Counted from the stretch's first letter, positions 49,808 to 62,479 are shown. The stretch: 64,000 nt of DNA from Opisthocomus hoazin (GCF_030867145.1 NC_134431.1:8385089-8449088), one strand, 5' to 3'. The notes: a model not told the origin generated them from the sequence alone. Numbers and translations: made by a program.

Positions 49808-49867
49808 AGGTTTAAATTTCAGCATCGTCCAGCTCCTCACGCTCACACCGCTCAGAGACACGGCAGC
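49808..49867 (+). promoter_or_regulatory. TATA-like core promoter and 5' UTR of the WAP gene
   Basis: Aggtttaaatttcagc at about 49807-49822 offers a TTTAAAT box about 50 bases before the ATG. That implies a start near 49838-49845 and a very short leader, usual for small secreted-peptide genes. Confidence 0.5.
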
Positions 49868-50477
49868 ATGAAGTCGGTGGCCGCCCTTCTCCTGGTGGGG
49901 ATGCTCATCCTCTGGACAGAGCTGCCGACAGGTATGGGATGTCCTAGGATAAGGTAGAGGGAGGAAAAGCACAGGGGCTGGGAAGGCCCCCCATGTTTGC
50001 AGAGATCCTCTGGGATGGGAAGGGAGAGGAGGGGGGTGTTTGCTGGGGAGCATCACCCCAGGGCCCCTCAGCTGCCAGCAGCCTGGGGCAGATAACTCCC
50101 TCCTCTCACAGGCAGCGCCTGGTCCTGCCCACCCGTCCGCATCACCTGCATGATGGTCAACCCACCAAACAAGTGCAACACCGATCAGGATTGTCCACGG
50201 CACACAAAGTGCTGCAGGTCCTACTGTGGGCGGAGATGCATCTCACGTCCATCTTCCATCCCTGTCTTCTACGGTAGGGTCTCTGGAGCTTCCCCCCCAC
50301 CCCATCTCCCTGGGTAGCAGAGGGGGGATACAGTGACTGTGGCTCTGGGCAGGGAGCTGCATCCAGCTGCCAGAGCCTTCCACTGCCAAGCTGGTGGGGT
50401 GACTGATGGCCAGGCACGCAGGCTGGGGTTACTATGAGCACCAGACCTGACCTGCTGCTTTCTCTTCCCCAGTGTGA
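49868..50477 (+). CDS. Small secreted single-WAP-domain (four-disulfide core) peptide
   Basis: Three exons join in frame: 49868-49931, 50112-50273 and 50473-50477, giving 76 residues. Residues 1-21 (MKSVAALLLVGMLILWTELP) are a signal peptide. Residues 22-75 hold one WAP domain with eight cysteines: WSC, ITC, NKC, QDC, KCC (two), SYC and RRC, with spacing x6-x8-x5-x5-0-x3-x3. This fits the whey acidic protein fold of protease inhibitors and antimicrobial peptides (SLPI, elafin, waprins). The mature part is basic, with many R and K and few acidic residues. Donors are CCGACAG|GTATGG and TTCTACG|GTAGGG; acceptors are ctctcacag and cttccccag. The third exon supplies only the end of a Val codon and TGA. 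The place beside MATN4 is that of SLPI in human, but SLPI has two WAP domains, so orthology is not assigned. The inhibitory loop (before KCC) has no obvious elastase signature, so antimicrobial action is at least as likely. Confidence 0.9.
50112..50273 (+). CDS. WAP-domain exon
   Basis: The 162-base exon encodes the whole WAP domain, entering and leaving in phase 1, as is usual for WAP modules. It encodes WSCPPVRITCMMVNPPNKCN then QDCPRHTKCCRSYCGRRC. Confidence 0.93.
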
Positions 50478-50723
50478 GCACCTGCTCCCAGGACAGACCG
50501 AGGGCCTCCTCAGCATTCCCATGTCACCCTGACACCAGCCAGCTGCCCACACCTCTGCTAAGGCTTGTTCTGCCTGATGCTGGATCCCAGGAGAACGGGG
50601 ACAGCCACCAGCCCAAGCTCAGAGACCACCTCAGCTCCAGGACCACCTCGCTGACAGCTGCCGCACGGTGCTACGTGTTGCCTGCTCATCCTCTCCCTTC
50701 GCTCCTCTGCTGCTGTTATAACA

Positions 50724-50729
50724 AATAAA
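50724..50729 (+). terminator. Poly(A) signal of the WAP gene
   Basis: AATAAA in aacaaataaaagagcttg, about 250 bases past the stop. A G/T-rich segment (gctcgtaatgtgtgac) follows. Confidence 0.85.
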
Positions 50730-50749
50730 AGAGCTTGTCCCAGGGATGC

Positions 50750-51367
50750 TCGTAATGTGTGACTCCTTTCCCCGCCTCCTCCTGTCCCTTTCCAGGCCCA
50801 TTCTGGCACCTGCTCCCACTGCTGTTTTCACCCCAGAATTTCTGCCTGGGAAGAGGATGAAAGCAGTCCAGCCACACACCCGGAGTGTGGTTAGGGGCTG
50901 ACTTGGGGGAGCAAACCCATCCAGAGCAAACCCCAGGAGGAGAGGGCAATGGGAAGGAACTGGAGCAAAACATAATGGGAAGCTTTAGGAGAGTCTCCTG
51001 GCAGGCTGTGAGGGGCCCTGGAGAGCAGCATGTTCCCCCAGGCACAGCCTTGGAAGGGGGTGACCCTGCCTGCCCAGGGGGATGCAGAAAGCAGAGCGTC
51101 CCTGTGGGCACATCTGGAGGGGGGTTACATAGACCTGAACCCTAAGTGCTGCTGAGCCCCTCGCTGAACCTGAACCAGTGGGGAAAATTCACCTGAGGAA
51201 AGTTTCCTGTGAAAGCCTCAAGCCAGAGCACAAAAACATTACTCTAAGGGGTTCTTGAAATTTTTTGTACAACTGAGTGCCAGGGCCAAAAAAATCAGGA
51301 AATGCTGAGAAACATCAGTAGGAGATAGCATGTGCAGCCTGATGGACCTGCCCAGCCTCTGCCCACA
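50750..51367. other. Intergenic, no gene seen
   Basis: This is unique-looking GC-moderate DNA between the WAP gene poly(A) site and a CR1 tail. Open frames are short and unsupported. Confidence 0.55.
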
Positions 51368-51620
51368 GAGTCACAGAATGTCAGGGGTTGGCAGGGACCT
51401 CTGTGGGTCATCTGGTCCAACCCTCCTGCCGAAGCAGGGTCACCTACAGCAGGCAGCACAGGACCTTGTCCAGGCGGGTCTTGAATATCTCCAGAGAAGG
51501 AGACTCCACAACCTCCCTGGGCAGCCTGTGCCAGGGCTCCATCACCCTCAGAGGGAAGAGGTTCTTCCTCATGTTCAGCTGGAACTTCCTCTGCTTCAGT
51601 TTGTGCCCGTTGCCCCTTGA
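51368..51620 (-). mobile_element. CR1 LINE 3' end, minus orientation
   Basis: The minus strand reads [20 protein letters not shown] then [16 protein letters not shown] and the CR1 3' UTR. It ends at gacattctgtgactctgtg near 51368. It is about 250 bases, truncated within ORF2. Confidence 0.94.
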
Positions 51621-52269
51621 GCAGGGGCAGAGCATTTCCCAGCCAGCCCTGATGCCCAGCAAACAGTGCCCACCAGCTCCTGCCTGACCCCACCGCTGAT
51701 GCCAGGCTTGTGTGTTGCATCATGGTATTCTCAGGCAGACCCAGTCCAGGCTGGGAGAGGAGCCTGGTCTGTCTGCATAAACTACAGGGTACAGAGAAGA
51801 AAATGAGTGGGTGCTTGGGTGACAGGGGGAAAGGAATATTTGGGTGGCTGGCTGGGAGGAGGCACTTCACCTCCATCTCCTTCAACCTGCAGGCAGACCC
51901 CGCAAACAGCCCAGCTCCCAGCCCCTTGCACCTTCCTGCCCGGGAGGAGCATCCTGCAGGCACTGCCTGACAGGTGCCTGGTGCAGGTGCTGCAATCCCC
52001 CACAGCAATCAGGAAAGCAGCATGAACCAGCCAGATATTTAAACCACCCACAAATACGGCAGGAGGAAACCTCCGGCTGTGGGATCGACATCGCACATGG
52101 CCCGAGGCAGACACCAGAAGCTCCCTGGCCATGGCTGGGGAGAGTCCTTCCATGGTCACCCCCATCGAGGATCTGCAGGGAGGGAGGCAAAGACTCAGAA
52201 ATTATTCAGTGACAGAAGAAGCCCTATAGCGAAAGGCCACCTCTCTGCTTAGCTCAGCCAAGGGAAGGC

Positions 52270-52294
52270 AGAGATAAGTGGAGAGCTTATCTCT
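52270..52294. repeat. Short perfect inverted repeat with two GATA sites
   Basis: AGAGATAAG (52270-52278) and CTTATCTCT (52286-52294) are exact reverse complements separated by seven bases. Each arm contains a GATAAG core, so the element is a palindromic GATA pair or a small hairpin. Confidence 0.8.
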
Positions 52295-52844
52295 AATTTA
52301 TATCTACACGTATCTACTACATTCCCAAGTAGAAACAGGGGTTAATACAATGGTTACAGTATTAGATCACTATGTATGCAAGAATACAAACTGTAATAAT
52401 AAAAACTACTAACAACTAGACAATATCATTAAAGCTACTTTGTTATAGTTTCACATTTCTTATGATCCCATCTATCCACAGTGCCAGGGGAGGCTGGAAA
52501 TGCCAGGTGGTCCCACAGGGACAGGCGAAACTAGGGCTGGGAGCTCAGTGTAGTTCAGTGTAATATCAGACATTGCTTCTGACCAGTACAGTGTCCTACT
52601 GGGTGGAAAACATCTCCACCCACCTTACACAGACCCACTGCTCTGAGTGGGGAGCACTGTGCCGCACAAGTCACGGGCTGGCAGGGGCAGAGCCCCAGCG
52701 CTCCCCCAGACGTCCCCGCACCGATGCGGCGATGAGGGTAGAGAAGCCTGATTACGCATCCCGACTGTCATTAGTCACAGATCACAGCCCTCTCTCCTCC
52801 ATCAGGACCAGCTATTATCAGCTATTAAGCAGGCATTTCCATAC

Positions 52845-52915
52845 AGCTGGCTAATTTGATAATGCTGCAATTATCTTGGTTTGTTAACAAGATTAAATTG
52901 CTAATTGGTTTGATT
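52845..52915. promoter_or_regulatory. Candidate homeodomain/HNF1-type AT-rich cluster
   Basis: Packed TAAT/ATTA cores and a GTTAAC site occur in about 70 bases: ctaatttgataatgctgcaa, then ttggtttgttaacaagatta and ttgctaattggtttgattaa. The surrounding DNA is GC-rich. This looks like an enhancer core, by motif content only. Confidence 0.3.
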
Positions 52916-53571
52916 AAACAGAGCTTCAGGCATGGGGTGCCTCTCAGCTGGTAGCATGCCCAGTGCAGCAGCTCCTCTGAAGGAGACAAGGGCAAGACAG
53001 CAGCCTAGGAGGGGTTCATCCTCCTAAAACCTGCTGCCTGGGGCCTCCAGATCTCCATGTGAAGGCCTGGAGAGGTTCCTCCTCCTGCCCAGAGACACCG
53101 CCATCTTTGCCCCTGTCACCTAACTGCTGGCCCAGGCAAGCAGGAGATGGCTTTGGCGACATCTGGTCTGTCCCTGTCCTACTTCTTTCCATTTGGGAGC
53201 ACTGCAAGTCAGAAACCCATAAGGCAATGCACCAACTGTGTACACCCACCTGCAGCTGTGCCAGCAAGTCCTCTGCCCACCTCTCCCCAAGTACAGGTCC
53301 CTACCACTGTGCACAGCGTTTCCAGCAACACCCAGCTCACCACTCACCCATACACCCCCACCCCCACCCATGCAGCCAGCACCCACCTGGAAGGAGCTGG
53401 GCAATGCACCAGAACATGCCCAGGGCAGGATCACCAGTTGGAGAAGCTCCTGGCAGCATGCTTTGACTGAAAATCGTTTGGATCTGGGTCTCCAGAGAGG
53501 CAGTGAATTCCCCTCTGCATTCTAAGTACATGCCAGCAAGACAGCAGAAAAAGCAGCAAGTCCTGTGCCAG

Positions 53572-53620
53572 AGATCACAGAATGGCAGGGGTTGGAAGGG
53601 ACCTCAGTGGGTCATCTGTG
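53572..53620 (-). mobile_element. CR1 LINE extreme 3' end, minus orientation
   Basis: gatcacagaatggcaggggt followed by tggaagggacctcagtgggt is the standard CR1 terminal segment. Only about 49 bases are left. Confidence 0.85.
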
Positions 53621-56600
53621 CTGGTTCCTCTCACCTTGTCTGCTTCCCCAGGGCTAGAGCTGGCTGGAGATGGAGGGGGTTCTCTGCCTGGGTGCTTACT
53701 GCTGCTCAGGATTCGCTGCTGTGGGACCTTCTCCTGGGATGAGGCCACCAGGTCTGCTCCTGGAAACATGGCCAAAAGCTGCATTCAAGGACCCAGCTTT
53801 GGGTTAGATATGTCCACCGTAGCAGCAGCACCGCTGCAGGGTAGGAAGCTGTTCAGCTCCATTTGCACACAGCAGGTCTGGCTTACTCTGTATCTTCCCT
53901 CAAGACAGGGATTTTTGGGCCAGTCACTCTTGGACCAATCACAGAGGTAACATCCAACACCCCCCAACATCCCAGGGGATGGGATCCAGAGGGGCTCCCC
54001 AGGGAGCCATCAGCATCACCAAGGCAGCCTTGCTCCACACTGAAATGCACTTGAGTCCACACTGAGATGGAAACAGGGCAGCAGATGGAGAAGTAAGGTC
54101 TCACCCACAGCACACCCCTTGCACACTTGAATATCTTTAATACTTTCTTGGAACCTTCTCCCTCCATATGTTATGCTCTGGCTCAGGAGACCGGATGATC
54201 AGGGTCTGAATACAGAGCAGGTCTGGTGCTCAGGAGTGATGCGAGACCTTTTCAAGAGATGATTCAAACCAGCCTAATAAGAATCACTACAGCTTCAAAA
54301 ACTTTTAAAAAGGGAGAGTTATTTAACTACCATGGCCCAGGAGCGGGAAGCTGTAGTCCCAGCAGGATGCAGCAGTCATGTCAAATCCAGAGGAGAAAAT
54401 ACCCCAGGCTGAGCAGATCCACACGGCAGCAGCTCTGCCCGTGGTCAAGTGCTACGCACAGCCCTCATCTCCTCTGCAGAGAAGCAGCAGCATTTTAGGT
54501 GGGAAAAGAAGTCAATACTTCTCTGGTCCCCGCCATCAAAGAAATAGATATACACCTCTGCAGAAAAATAAACCATCCTCACACTGCTGAAGGTCAACAG
54601 ATGTACAAATGCACTCTGTGCTTTCTTCTCTGGGATGATTCACATAAACCCAGCTCCTCACCTGGACCCCGGGGAGGGGGTGGTCAGGGCCAGAGCTGTC
54701 TCACACCAGCTGATACCCTCCAGAATTTTCTTTCTGAAGACACAGGGATGCCTTTTTCCTGCTCAGGAGCCTTGCCATGAACATGCCTTGACTTGCCTGG
54801 TCAGGATGCACCACCAATCCTTCCCAGTGCCCTCCACTCTCCCCAAACACAGCAAGGAGGAACGCGCAGCACCAGCTCCCGCTGTGCTGGGAGGGCAGAG
54901 GGAACACCACATGCCGGGATTGCATGGCAGAGGGCGGCTGCCTCTGCCACCAGGAAGCCTTTGAAACAGCAGGGTGGAAGCCATCCCTTCTGTCTGGCTC
55001 TAGCACATCACCCTGGCTGTGCACCCACCTGCGGGCTGGGGAAACCCAGGGCAGCGGGGTCTGGCAGGGGATGGGACCGTGGTCCCAGGGATGCCACAGC
55101 AGCCTGCTGCAATTTCTCTCCTACCTAAAGTGCTGCCAAGCTTCGCAAGCTGCTCGTGATAAAGCCCTTCGATCTGGCACAGAAACGGCTCTGCATGCCC
55201 CGTGACAGCCAAGAGACAGCAGAGCCATGCCGAGCTGCTTGGCTCCATCCCCGCCTTCATCCCACCGGGAATCCTCACCCGGCTGCAGCCGCACAAGGCT
55301 GCACACCCGGGAAGCCTGTCAGATGCTGGCGGCACTTCTCTGAGCCAGGGAACCAAAAGGAAAGGAAGGCAAAAACTGAGGCGCTGGCAGCACCCTGTAG
55401 CTGGGGGAGATCCCTGCACATCCCCACACAGAAGGGGAGCAGAGGGGGCAGAAGCCTCTCTGCTCTTCACTAAACCACAGCGCACAAAGGCAGGGGGGAG
55501 AGCTCGGCAGGAGGCTGGGCAGTGGTGCAGGCGGGGCTGGGGCTGCCGGGCTCCCGCTCCCATGCCCGCTCCACAGCCCCAGCTCTGGACTCCAGGGCCA
55601 GCCCCGCAGTCCCTCCGGCAGGCTGATGTCTGCATGCAGCCAGGCAGCTGGGATGTTGTTCAAATATCGGCTCTGGCAAAGGCTGGTGAAGTCCTCAAAG
55701 ACTCACACGAAGCAGTCTGCAGAGCGGAAAGCACCAGCAGCAAGCAAAGAACCTCTCATAGGTGCCTGCCCTGCAACAGCCCCTGCTTGCACACCAAACC
55801 ACAGCACAGACCCCAACTCAGAGTCCACACACACACGCTCTGGGTCATAAACTCACCACCACCCCCAATTCCACCAGCACAGGCACCGGGGTACCTGTAC
55901 ACCCCCTCCCAAATGGGGCCATTCTTCTACACAGAGGCTCTTCCAGCTGAAACCAATACCTCTCCACAGCAAAGTGCTGGGGGAGAGAAGGGTGGGCTAT
56001 TTATGCTACAGGGCAGCCCACGGGAGCTCCTGCCACTCCCTGGCTCCAGCTGCGGAGGGGAAGCCATTTTCCTGCACCTTCGGGTCCCGGCACCTGCTCC
56101 CCATTAGCACCAGCAGCATCGCCGGGGAACTCCTGCCCCTCCAGCCCTGCCAGTGCCACGGCGCGCACAGATGCTCTTTTCCGCGACAGCTATGTAGGTT
56201 AATCACATGCAATGCGAATGCAAGACATGGGGAACCGCAAAGCTATGTCAATATTTAGCTTTTACACATTTGGCTAATTAGAGAGCAACCTGCGATTCCC
56301 TCCGAAGCAGGCACGGCTGCTTCGCCCCTCTCCCTCCCCTGTTCCCTGTTCGGAGGGATAAACGTCAGCTCATTATTTCTGGAGTTCACTGGTCGCAAAT
56401 GGTCTGTCCCAAAATGCTATTCCCAGGCACTGGACGTCAGAAATCATTATACTAAATAAAGCTTCATGAATGATTCATGAAGCTGGGTTTCACATTAATC
56501 AGGGAGAGATGGGCAAAAGCAGCATCGCAGACCGCTGGGTCGTGTTCTTGCATGGGCAGGCAAACGGAGAGGTTTGGACCTTCAAGGCACAAATCAGAGA

Positions 56601-59600
56601 TATGGTGCAAATCAGAGAAACGCCCTGGTCCCAACACAATAGGAGCCTGACCGAGCAGAGACCAAAAGCAGGCAGTGGGCCGTTGCCCAGATACCTTTCT
56701 GCTTCAGGAGCTGCTGTGACTCGATCACGTTAATGAGCCCAGGGCAGCCTGCGCTGCTGCTCTGAGCATCCTCAGAGATGCACGACTGCTTTTCACATCA
56801 GCCCTGGTCTCCAGCATGGGGCTAGGCCAGCGCTTGGGACTCACGTACTGTCTCCCTGGCTCTGTGCACTGTGGCCACTAAAAACAGAAAAATGTTTTTC
56901 TGAAATATCATCTTGAGGCTCCTTCCAGGGCCCAGGCAAATGGGGCTTCTGCCTGGATGCCACGCTGCATCCCAGCACGGGCTGTCCACCGACGGGTATT
57001 TTCTTGGGACGCAAATGCCTCTTCCACTGCTCCAAGACTATGGAAAGAAGGTAGATGTGTCCTCTCTTGGTACCTGAATCTACCCAAAAAGGCAAGCCCT
57101 GAACTCCGTAAATCAATGAAAGAGTGAGGGGTGCTCTCAACACAGCAATGCTGGTGGAAGGAGGCGATGAAGCGTGGGATCCTGCGTGCATTTTGCAGGA
57201 GCGAGCGCCCGTGCCTCTCCCAGGCAGGGCTCAGCCAGCGCCTTCGGTCTGCCCCTGCATCCCTGGCTGCTCCTTTGCCGCTTGCTCAAAGGCTCCTGCT
57301 AAAAAACCCTCAAAACTACAAAAATACAGGGACAAGCAGCCAGGCCAGCTGTATGGCAGGGAAAAATCCATAGCTGGCATTGTAAAATCTGGGGTCTGGA
57401 ATGAAGACAGCAGCGATTCTCCACACAGCAGTGGAGGAAGATCTATCAGGAGGCCGAGGAGCCGTCAGACATCCCTGCTCCCCTGCTGCGGCTCTGCAGC
57501 CTTCCTGGGCCGGCAGTGAGCCACCGGTCCTGAGCCACAGCAGGGCTGCTCCGCTGCCGAGGGCACATGAGGCGAGGGAGTGGATCCCAGGCCAGCCCGG
57601 GCCCCCAGAGCCACCCCACAGCTCCGGGGTGGCAAGCTGCCCTGCTCCCCATCACTGCAGCATCTCGCTGGGCAGATCACCGACGTTGCGGCTCCGTCAG
57701 CCGCAAGTCCTCCTCCCTGGACCGAGGAGTCCTGCCCACACAGGGATGATGTCTGCAAGAGGGAAAGGCAGAGGTGGGATGAAGGAAGACAACAAGTTCC
57801 CCGGCATCCTTCAGAGCCTTGAGACCTGAAGACCCTCTGCCACCAGACACCCTCTTGCCACCCCCAGCTCTGCCAAAACCTCCTGCAGGGAGCCCAAAAT
57901 ACAGCATCCTTGCAGAAACAGGCAAGTGTCTTCCCTTCAGCCCATGCCCCGTTAATCTCCAGCTGTAACAGCTTCTGCTCTCACACCCTCGCCAGCACAG
58001 AGGTGGCTGGAGGCAGTGCTGCAATGGGAGCCAGCCCTTCACCGAGAGCCTCGAATGACTGCGGCACTTTCACCTGCAAAATAACAACGGTGACAGTTCA
58101 TCTGCATTTTATAGTTTTGGCTGGAAGCTTCCAGCCACGTCGTCACAGCTGGGCAGGGACCAAAGGGGCCCAAGCGCAGCCGCCACCCCTGGACCCAGCT
58201 CTGGAGCAGAGGCAGAGCCCCAGGGCAGGTCTGCTGCCCCTGCTCCCGCTGATGTCAGCCCCTCGTCTGCGTTTGCTGTGGGATGGAGGTGTCTGCAGCA
58301 TCCACTGTGTCAGGGAAACAGCATCTCCCTTCATCCCAACCCTCTTATTGCACCGAGAGACTGATTTCCAACGTATGTCCTTGTATTGTCACTAAATACT
58401 GATTTATAAGGCAGTGCTGTGTCCAGGGCAGCGCAGCAGCAGGGGAGGGACGTCCCTGTTCCATCCTGCCTGGCCGAGCGAGGGGCTGGCATCGGCGGGG
58501 GTCAGGGCCACCGCACGCTCCCTCCGTGGCCATGGCCAGCTGTGCACAGCTCTCCAAAGCAAAGCGCAGGGCAAGCGTCCACGCTGCACGAGCCTGTGGA
58601 GGGTCAAAGGCTTGGCTGCACACTTGGTCACTCACGTGGTTTGACCTGCAATATTGCAAGATTTAATGGCAATGAAATTTGTGCTTCCATCTTCACCTGC
58701 TTCTCTCTCGGCACAGAAAGCAAACAGCGAGCCTGTGCTGCCTGTGTGATCCTGGGTACGGCGATGAGCCGCTGTGGCTTTGCCTGTACCAGTAAATTGA
58801 ACGTGCCTGGGCTGACTCCGGCACCAAAGCCCGGTGGCAGGTAACAGACCAAGTCCTCGCAGTTCATCTCTCCTCTAGCAGCACGCTGCCCGCCCTTCTG
58901 CCAGCATTCCTGCCCGCAGCAGCTCCTAGCCCTTCTGGGAAAGGTCTGGAGAGGGCTGCCTGGCCCGCGGGAAGCCCTGGCCTGAGATGGTTAACGATCA
59001 GCCTAGGAATGGTCCTTGGTTTTGTTGAATTTGATTTTGGGGATGTGACCTGGGTGTTGGAGGGCAGTGGAACAACCTGGGGCAGAGATAGAGTGGAGGG
59101 AGGGGATGCAACACATGGGAGACTGCAAGTTGCTGTAAGATGGAGGAATGCGTGTCCTCGGGGCGTGTGGAAGCCCTCCAGACAGTAAATCATTGCTCTG
59201 AAGTGCCTGACCTTACACTGCAGCATCTCCCTGCTCCCTCTCCAGAGGTTCCCCGCCTATGTAAAATATAGCCACTGCTGCATTACAACTTTCCAAATTT
59301 TTTCATGTTTCTAGTTACAGCTTCCGAGCCCAACTGCAAGCCAAGGTCTCCAACAGGTTCAGCGAATGTTCATTAATCTTTCCTGGCTTAGGAATCCAGT
59401 GGGCTCAGTAAAACCCCAAGCCAAAAAAATTTCATGCTGGCAGAGCCATGGGCTGTAGCCAGGCAATCCACCAAGAGCCTGTTCCGCGCCCGCCGTGGGT
59501 GGATGGGAACGAAGTCACCTTTCTGCAGGGCGCTGGATGCTGTGGGTGCATCCAAGGGCTCCAGAGTCTGAAGAAGGTTGGTTAAATTATCTCCAGCACG

Positions 59601-62400
59601 GAGCAGGCTGAGATCCCCCCATCTGCAGGGCCTACAACCACCCTGTGGCTCTGGGAGGAAGATGGGGATTGTGGGGATGGGACCCCTGGAGCTGGTGGTC
59701 CGCACTCCCTTCTTCCTGCTTGGAGGATGCTGCTGTCGCGGCCCAGCTTTCCGTCCTTGCCACCCTGTGGGCCAGCCCTGGGGAGAGGCAAGGCTGTGCG
59801 GGGACAGCCGATGGCATGGGAATGGGGACAGCTGATGGCATGGGAAGGAGAAGCCCAGACCCCTCTGGCCAGAGCAGTCCCCTTCCAGAGCTCGCAGGAG
59901 GGACAAACGCACCAGTGAGCGCAGAAACCGCCAGGAAAACAGAGTATTAAGGAAAACCCAAATGTCTTTGCCACTGAGAAACACAAGCGCAGGCTTTTGC
60001 ATCTGCCCTAATTTAGATTTTTCCCTCTGGAAAGGAATATTTGTAAATGCTTTGTGTTCGTGTCCCCAGCATCAACCAGCCCCCGTCGGCCGCTGGCGCC
60101 GTGGATCCCCCGCGCTGGCAGGTGAGCTGCCGCTCGCCCTGCTCTGTCCCACCCTCCCACGTGGCAGACACACAGCAGCTCCAGCCCTTCGCAACGGATG
60201 TCCAAGGGGCTGAAAAGTGCTCGAAGATTTTTTCTTTTAATTAAAGGAGCTCTGCAGAAATGCTATATTCATATACACATCCCCCTGTTTTTTAAATTTA
60301 TTGCTACATCAGCTTTTTTTTAAAAAAAAGGCAGAAAGAAGAAAGGAAGGGAGCTGCCATAAGCTGAGCGCCTTTCGGGATGACTCACTGCAGTGCTGAA
60401 ATGGCTGCTGGCTTCAGACTCACCCTGCCTCTGCGATTTGCTTCCAGGCTGCAAAGAGACCACGGCGAGAGGTTTCGCCCCCCGTCCCCGCGTGGAGGAT
60501 TTGCCGTGTGGCTATCGACACAATCCCCCCCGGGCTTCGGCGGGAGGAGACCTGCCTTCCCCGAGAGAGGAAGATGGGGGGAGACATGAAAGGAAGAGGT
60601 GGCGAGGCGTTTCCAGCTGACCTGATTTTCTGCCTCTTGCCGTCTCCACATCACTGCCAGTTAGTTCAGGAGCGGCGGCGGAGGCGTGGGGCTGGTCTGT
60701 GCCGTGGGGACCTGCTCCCTCCCAGCGCGGCTGCAAACCCGCCGGCACCAAGCAAGGGCCCTTGCACCTCAGTTTGCTGGGAAAGAGCCTTCAGGGAGTT
60801 TCCCTTTCCTGCCACGGCTTGTCCGTGCACAGTCAGGCCAACAACCTCTGGCCGGCTAACGGGATCTGAATTTGTGGAGCAAAGGGAAGATTCACCTTGG
60901 GTACCATTGATGCTGCAGCCAAGTCCCTTCTGAAGGGTGCTGTGATGCCAGCACAAGCCTACGCTGGGCGTCTGAGGCCTGGAAGGTGAACTTTGCTCTC
61001 CTGCAGCTGCTTCCAGCCAGGACTTTGAGCTGCAGCAGGAGACACGGAGGTGCCTCCCCTGCCTGTCTCCCCAGCCCCTTCCCAGGGTGACCCCTCCAGC
61101 CTGGGGCACCGTGGCCAGAGCCCCGGCATCTCCCTGCCTCGCTTCCCACTCACCCCTCAGCTCCTCTGCCTGGCCCAGGGGACACTCCGCAAACCCCCCA
61201 CTGCTGGGAGAGCCATTTTTTGGGGCAGACAGGGCTCAGGTCTGCCCTGTGGCGATGTGTAGGGGAGGCTCTGGTGCAGAGACAAAGTGCCAGGCGGAGC
61301 GGGCACCCTCACAGCACAAGGCACGGCTCTTTCCCTGAAAAATGGCTGGCTGAGAAATATTTTCAGAAGGGAAAAGAAAATTCACCCTGGTCACAAAATG
61401 TCGGTGACAAGAGGACAAAACCCCACATGGGAACCAGCCTGCTGGGCTCAGCGCCCGCTGTGAGCTGGGCTGAAGGTGTCTGCTGCAAGTGCCCGGAGCA
61501 GACAAAGCTGGGCATCTTCATCTTGCAGCTTCCAGGGATGCTCAGCCATCCCTAATTGCCATAAAAATAAATGCTTTTCGCTTCACATCACAGCAGAGGA
61601 ATTTCCCTCAGTTGTGGTTTTTTTTTTCCCTCGGTTTGGTTTTTCTTTTCTGAGGCCTCCCTCAAAGTCGCCCCTTCCCCCTCCCTCCGCTGCCTCCTTC
61701 CCATGTCAACAAGCACACGGCACACACAGTCTGACACATCACACACATGGAAACACGCTGACGGCCCCGCCGCGGCGCGCTGCCTGGCGCGGGGACGGGG
61801 CTGGCAGCACAGGCGGCTGCGGGAGGCCGGCGGGAGGGCAGGGGAAGGATGCTCCCAACCAGAAAGAGCTCTCAGCCGTGCAAGCCTGGAGAGGGGTGAG
61901 CACCCGCAGGCTCCAGCCCTTCGGGTTGGAAGCAGCAAGCCGAGGGATCCGATGCGGAGGGTGGTGTGAAGTCTCGCCCCGTGCGAGCTGGCTGTCTGAC
62001 ACAGCCGCTCTGTGCCGGCTGCCGGAGCAATGAGCCATCGCTGCGTGGACATGCGGCCCCAGACGTCACCCTGGGAAAGTCTCCCATCCTCTCTTTCCCG
62101 TCTCTCTGCTCCAGCAGCTGGCTTCTGGGGGAGTTGGCGTGCTGGCAGCGGTCCCCGGGCTGTGCGGGGATGGCCCCGGGTGGCAGCAGCAGCCTGCTGA
62201 CCTGAACCGCAGCATGTGCCATGCCTGGGACTCTCTGCCTTCTCCCGACCAGCCTCCAAAGAGCCATCAGGGAGCTCAGCCAGCCAGGGGGGCTCTTCCC
62301 TGGGGGGCCGCCCCAGCGCCCTACGTACCCCCCGTCCCAAGGAGGAAGATGGAGCCGGATCGCGTGGAGGGTGACTACGAAGGCCGAGGCGCATCGTCTG
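53621..62400. other. Long intergenic stretch, no gene seen
   Basis: About 8.8 kb of GC-rich DNA has overlapping unsupported frames on both strands. There are no exons with recognisable domains, no WAP cysteine patterns and no clear repeats. AT-rich islands near 56180-56480 and 60230-60340 are the only composition breaks. Confidence 0.5.
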
Positions 62401-62479
62401 CCGGGCGCAGGGTGGCACGGCTGCCGGGGTGCTCGGCCTGAACGCCCGCAGGGCCGCAGGCTGCACCCCGGGTGGCTCC

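Larger units (their letters stand above)
51621..53571. other. Intergenic with AT-rich patches
   Basis: No gene is seen. At 52230-52460 the base composition shifts to AT-rich (runs such as ctgtaataataaaaactac), and 52830-52920 is another AT-rich island. Either could be an old insertion of unidentified family or a conserved regulatory block. Confidence 0.45.

Noticed and set aside
51844-52025. Cysteine-containing frame (CRHCLTGAWCRCC) as a second WAP-like peptide
   Set aside because: Cysteine spacing does not fit a WAP domain, and no signal peptide exon or flanking splice sites are seen.
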